This document shows, one piece after another, positions 18,354-20,707 of a DNA stretch of 20,707 nucleotides. A program made the translations under genes and the position numbers. Location: NCBI GenBank assembly GCA_034696485.1, contig JAQIWT010000420.1:1-20707 (forward strand), in the 5' to 3' direction. This DNA comes from Isohypsibius dastychi (Eukaryota > Tardigrada > Eutardigrada > Parachela > Isohypsibiidae). Each line of letters opens with the position of its first letter. Position 1 is the stretch's first letter. The notes under the pieces were generated by a model. It made no database searches, was not told the DNA's origin, and saw nothing but the letters and a program-made list of their open reading frames with translations.

Positions 18354-18421
18354 CCAATGGCCGAAAATAGAAGGCATTTTGCATATATGGGGGTGGCCCG
18401 AAATCATCGTCTTTCATCGTA
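18354..18421 (-). repeat. Right terminal inverted repeat of the pogo-like element
   Basis: Read on the minus strand it begins TACGATGAAAGACGATGATT and matches the left repeat at 63 of 68 positions. The outer TA (18420-18421) is consistent with a TA target duplication. Confidence 0.9.
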
Positions 18422-19079
18422 TGTAAACTGAACCACGAAATTCCACACGAGAGGTGAGAGAACATCTTTATTGCTTGTAGATGTCAGGATTTTGACTCCG
18501 CAAGTTTAAACGAGGACCGGAGCAAGGTTGACGAAAAGATCTGGTAGTCTGAAGAATTTGAGTTCATGAATTGGAGACTTAATGTGTTTTGTTTAATGGA
18601 TTCCAGCCTGATGCTGGTGCATACATTCGTCAAATTTTTTACGATGTTCGACACGAAGCTGGAGTTATTTCTCCCGGATTTTCGTTTAGACCGGAGATTT
18701 GATTTCAGTTCGTCTTGATTAACCAAGTTGTGAGAGAAAAAATTTGGCAGATTTCTGTTGTGCAGCCTGGGTAGTATTATGAGAATAGCCAAAGCCGCAT
18801 TTCTGGGAATGTCTGATTAGATGATCTCTAGTGGGACTGAAAACAAAAACAGTGTCGTTGTTAGTTGCATTCTTACCGCCTCTCATAAAATCGATTTTCT
18901 TCCTTATTGCCCGCCATATTTCTGAAATTAGCCAGCCTTACTGGTTTATGAAGTACCATCTCCCACGGAGCTTAATGTCACCACTGAGGATTATCCTATG
19001 CGTTGAGTGCACGAAGGTACTGACGGCAAGATAAAGAGCTCTGCTTTTGGCCACATGATTTTAATTTTATTCAGTAACG
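18422..19079. other. Short unassigned stretch upstream of the ANF-receptor gene
   Basis: Contains a 102-codon minus-strand ORF (18484-18792) rich in Ser and Asn, with an AATAAA on the minus strand at 18467-18472 shortly after its stop. No domain was recognised and it may be chance. The upstream exon and promoter of the plus-strand receptor probably lie here or further left, but none could be fixed. Confidence 0.5.
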
Positions 19080-19395
19080 ATGCAGAATGCCTTATATTTT
19101 CTTGTCTTTTACTGTAGGTTGATTTGTGGGTCAAACGTCCATTTTATCATCGTCGCACAAGAATCTAGCCGAGCAACCGGATATCAGATCCAGGGTCCTG
19201 TTTACGAAGTGGCCCTCAGAAGAGCCAAAACCTTGTTTCCAGAGTTGTACTCCCGAACTAATGTGACTATCCACAAGTACTTTGCTTCTGGCGAATTGAA
19301 ATGTGAAGATGTCGTCCTTCGGTATTACGAGATTTGCGCCAAACTTGACAGACTTATTCCGCAGCTAGACGGAGTTCCAGTAATTGTAACTTCCG
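19080..19395 (+). CDS. ANF-receptor exon 1 (start uncertain)
   Basis: Open from ATG 19080 to donor GTTAGG (19396), ending after one base of a Gly codon. Residues 1-16 (MQNALYFLVFYCRLIC) could be a signal peptide. The same T-rich sequence, however, ends in TTTTACTGTAG, a good splice acceptor with exon start 19118, so the true first exon may lie upstream. From residue 20 on, the sequence HFIIVAQESS through NVTIHKYF is ANF-receptor-like. Confidence 0.75.
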
Positions 19396-20651
19396 GTTAG
19401 GAAATTCTCATTCTCCAAAGCTATGAAACATGTTAACTAGGTGTACAGGGTGCGACCTTCCAACCGTGTTACTCAGTGATTTTGCCCGGGGTGACTATTC
19501 TCACTGAATTTTGGTTTGAACTGACGCAAGTTTTTTTTGCAGAATGGAACGTTTTTCTCGCTTCCGTGTCAGTGTTGCCCTTTCAGCCATTTCAACTTTG
19601 GCGCCGTTTTGATGTTTGGATTTTAGGACAAATGCTGGTCGAGTTTCCGACGTAAGGAAGCGACTTCCCACATTTGTTTCATTTGCAGCAAATGACGTCA
19701 TCAGCCTGAGGAATGCCGTGGTCGCCTTGCTTAGATTGAATGGCTGGCGGACGATAACTGTTGTTTGGGACGAAGTGGCCAACTGGAAGGGACATGGACG
19801 TATCCCAACTGTCCTGACCGCAAACCTCAAGGACGTCTTCTTTGCTGAAAAGGACAAGTTTGTTGTCAACTGGGTCAAAATCAACTCACATCCAACAAAT
19901 CAAAGTGACTGTCTTTTCATCGAAACTCTGGAACAAATTCAGAAGATCGCAAGAGGTCAGTTTCCTTTCTTCATGCTTCCATAGTTCCTTCGTAATCGGC
20001 TCTGGTGCTCTAGTAACCATACTCATCAGCTTCGAGAACATTGTGAGGAAATTCATGGTAAGCGTCTCGCAACATTTCTGGAGGATGGATTCTAGTTTTT
20101 AGACCATTCTGTTCTAGGTCTTTGCGGGGAAAATGAACATGACAAACGGAGATTTCGTAAGAGTGATCTATTTCGTCGGGTACGACGCATTTACATCAGA
20201 CGCCATTGATGTCTCAGGTATTCATAACGATTCAGACTACACGGATCCCTGGAGCAATCGACTTGGATTGGAAAAGGAATGACAGTGACGACGAAGTATG
20301 ACCATTTTCTTCGTAACCAACAAACTAAGAGTGTATTCAAAATTGAATGGCAATTGGATTAGAACTGTTGTCCACGCTGTGTCACCGGTCATTCATGCCG
20401 GTACATGGGTGCAAATCCGGGAATCCAGATTCAGTGGTCTGCCGACCGCGACTAAAAGTCTAGTATCCCTTCCGTGTTTCGCAAATCTCAGGAATTATTT
20501 GTCTTGTAGGTTGCATTTCAAGCATTCCAATCCTTGCTTATCCTAAATAACCGAAATCCCAATTGGAATAAACTGGGCTGGCTTTTGGCGGAAATCGATC
20601 AGGTTGCGAGGAGCAACTACAACTATTCCATTGCAACGGGGGATGAGGTTG
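19080..20651 (+). CDS. ANF-receptor-type extracellular domain (natriuretic peptide receptor / receptor guanylate cyclase family), 5' part
   Basis: Members bind peptides or other ligands outside the cell and, in receptor guanylate cyclases, raise cGMP through a C-terminal cyclase. Eight exons join in phase: 19080-19395, 19449-19490, 19543-19567, 19627-19955, 20014-20057, 20118-20174, 20236-20295 and 20510-about 20651. The product carries the family's landmarks in order: QIQGPVYEVALRRAK (about 36-50), SGCDLPTVLLSDFAREWN (about 105-122), LPTFVSFAANDVISLRNAVV with LLRLNGWRTITVVWDE, VTILISFENIVRKFM, MTNGDFV, and WKRNDSDDE followed by AFQAFQSLLIL. These match the periplasmic-binding-protein-like fold of natriuretic receptors. 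The membrane, kinase-homology and cyclase parts lie beyond the right edge, so a clearance-type receptor without cyclase cannot be excluded. The exon 6/7 junction is uncertain. Confidence 0.85.
19449..19490 (+). CDS. ANF-receptor exon 2 (42 nt)
   Basis: After acceptor GGTGTACAG. Completes Gly, then CDLPTVLLSDFAR and one base of Glu. Ends at donor GTGACT. This holds a cysteine expected near the start of the family's ligand-binding fold. Introns on either side are 53 and 52 bp. Confidence 0.8.
19543..19567 (+). CDS. ANF-receptor exon 3 (25-nt microexon)
   Basis: After a T-tract acceptor TTTTTTTTGCAG. It completes Glu, then WNVFLAS, then two bases of Val, ending at donor GTCAGT. The frame, and the expected 22-residue spacing from W to the LPT motif in natriuretic receptors, both require this donor and not GTGTCA two bases earlier. 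Confidence 0.75.
19627..19955 (+). CDS. ANF-receptor exon 4
   Basis: 329 nt after a 59-bp intron (acceptor GGATTTTAG). Encodes TNAGRVSDVRKRLPTFVSF, then AANDVISLRNAVVALLRLNG with WRTITVVWDE, down to LEQIQKIAR. This is the core of the ligand-binding fold. Ends at donor GTCAGT, phase 1. Confidence 0.87.
20014..20057 (+). CDS. ANF-receptor exon 5 (44 nt)
   Basis: Encodes VTILISFENIVRKFM, matching the family's RVIVLC...IRELM helix. The acceptor GGTGCTCTAG is chosen because the earlier ATAG (19984) would introduce an in-frame stop. Ends phase 0 at donor GTAAGC. The preceding intron is 58 bp. Confidence 0.8.
20118..20174 (+). CDS. ANF-receptor exon 6 (3' end uncertain: 20174 or 20217)
   Basis: Starts VFAGKMNMTNGDFVRVIYF, with the conserved MTNG-DFV of natriuretic receptors. 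A donor GTCGGG after 20174 leaves a 61-bp intron, in line with its neighbours, and restores the downstream frame. Donor GTATTC after 20217 is better placed by sequence but would need a 37-bp intron to GGAG at 20254. Confidence 0.6.
20236..20295 (+). CDS. ANF-receptor exon 7
   Basis: Encodes TTRIPGAIDLDWKRNDSDDE after acceptor CGATTCAG. WKRNDSDDE fits the family's PW-RGD-DDE segment. Ends phase 0 at donor GTATGA, followed by a 214-bp intron (20296-20509). If the alternative junction is used, this exon starts at 20255. Confidence 0.65.
20510..20651 (+). CDS. ANF-receptor exon 8 (last in window)
   Basis: After acceptor TTGTCTTGTAG. Encodes VAFQAFQSLLILNNRNPNWN, KLGWLLAEIDQVARSNYNYS and IATGDEV, matching the family's helix after DDE and the DFNYTYG-EEV segment. 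Donor candidates are GTTGGT (20648) and GTATAC (20652). The ORF stays open into the terminal G run, so the end is not certain. Confidence 0.75.
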
Positions 20652-20683
20652 GTATACAATACCTACCAAGCAGCACTGAGCTA

Positions 20684-20707
20684 GGGGGGGGGGGGGGGGG
20701 GGGCGGG
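20684..20707. other. Terminal G homopolymer, probable sequencing artefact at contig end
   Basis: Twenty consecutive G, one C, then three G, at the very end of the window. Such runs at contig ends are typical of two-colour Illumina reads where dark cycles are called G. Coding or splice calls should not be drawn across it. Confidence 0.8.

Larger units (their letters stand above)
17321..18421 (-). mobile_element. Non-autonomous pogo/Tigger-like DNA transposon with 68-bp TIRs
   Basis: The ends are inverted copies of one another: 17321-17388 and the complement of 18421-18354 match at 63 of 68 positions, without gaps. Both begin TA-CGAT, then AAAGACGATGATTTCGGGCC. Counting TA as the duplicated target leaves an element of about 1.1 kb. 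Inside, on the minus strand, is a transposase N-terminal fragment with a psq-type helix-turn-helix, the kind found in pogo, Tigger and Jerky-type transposases that duplicate TA. Autonomous members carry a transposase with a DDE catalytic domain. No such domain is visible here, so this copy is an internally deleted derivative. The boundary call would change if longer homologous copies exist elsewhere. Confidence 0.8.

Noticed and set aside
18831-19034. Plus-strand reading with a signal-like segment (VSLLVAFLPPL) as a possible first exon of the ANF receptor.
   Set aside because: It opens only with GTG, an in-frame stop lies immediately upstream, and no donor-acceptor pair joins it convincingly to the exon at 19080 or 19118.
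20218-20235. An 18-bp GT...AG segment that looks like an intron.
   Set aside because: It is far below any spliceable size and, being a multiple of three, would not solve the frame change.

Overview
The window is animal nuclear DNA. Protein-coding sequence is split by GT-AG introns, there is no operon structure, and both recognisable genes encode metazoan cell-surface receptors. The short introns (52-69 bp) mixed with 0.4-2.5 kb ones, together with the character of the receptor proteins, suggest an ecdysozoan invertebrate such as a tardigrade or arthropod. That taxonomic guess rests on general impression and not on any diagnostic marker.

Layout. (1) Positions 1-12374, minus strand: the 5' part of a plexin gene. 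Nine coding exons join with consistent phase into 1142 codons: an N-terminal extension, a signal peptide, a complete Sema domain, PSI1, PSI2, PSI3, IPT1, IPT2 and the start of IPT3. The gene runs off the left edge, so the rest of the ectodomain, the membrane segment and the cytoplasmic GAP region lie outside. One exon is only 19 nt. (2) Positions about 12423-17165: non-coding or unassigned sequence with a small 8-bp tandem repeat and one doubtful ORF. (3) Positions 17166-18421: a cluster of DNA-transposon material. A 153-bp fold-back (MITE-like) palindrome sits between TA dinucleotides. It abuts a 1.1-kb unit with 68-bp terminal inverted repeats that carries a truncated pogo/Tigger-like transposase N-terminus (psq-type helix-turn-helix plus the start of a CENP-B-type helix-turn-helix). 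(4) Positions 18422-19079: short unassigned stretch. (5) Positions 19080-20651, plus strand: the 5' part of an ANF-receptor-type extracellular domain gene (natriuretic-peptide-receptor / receptor guanylate cyclase family), in eight small exons including one of 25 nt. It runs off the right edge. (6) Positions 20684-20707: a G homopolymer that looks like a contig-end sequencing artefact.

The two receptor genes are divergently transcribed and separated by about 6.7 kb that contains the transposon cluster. Plexins are semaphorin receptors for axon and cell guidance; ANF-domain receptors usually signal through cGMP. Nothing in the sequence links the two functionally. No RNA gene, CRISPR array or microbial system was found. 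The best candidates for follow-up are the adjoining fold-back and pogo-like elements sharing one TA, and the microexons in both receptor genes.
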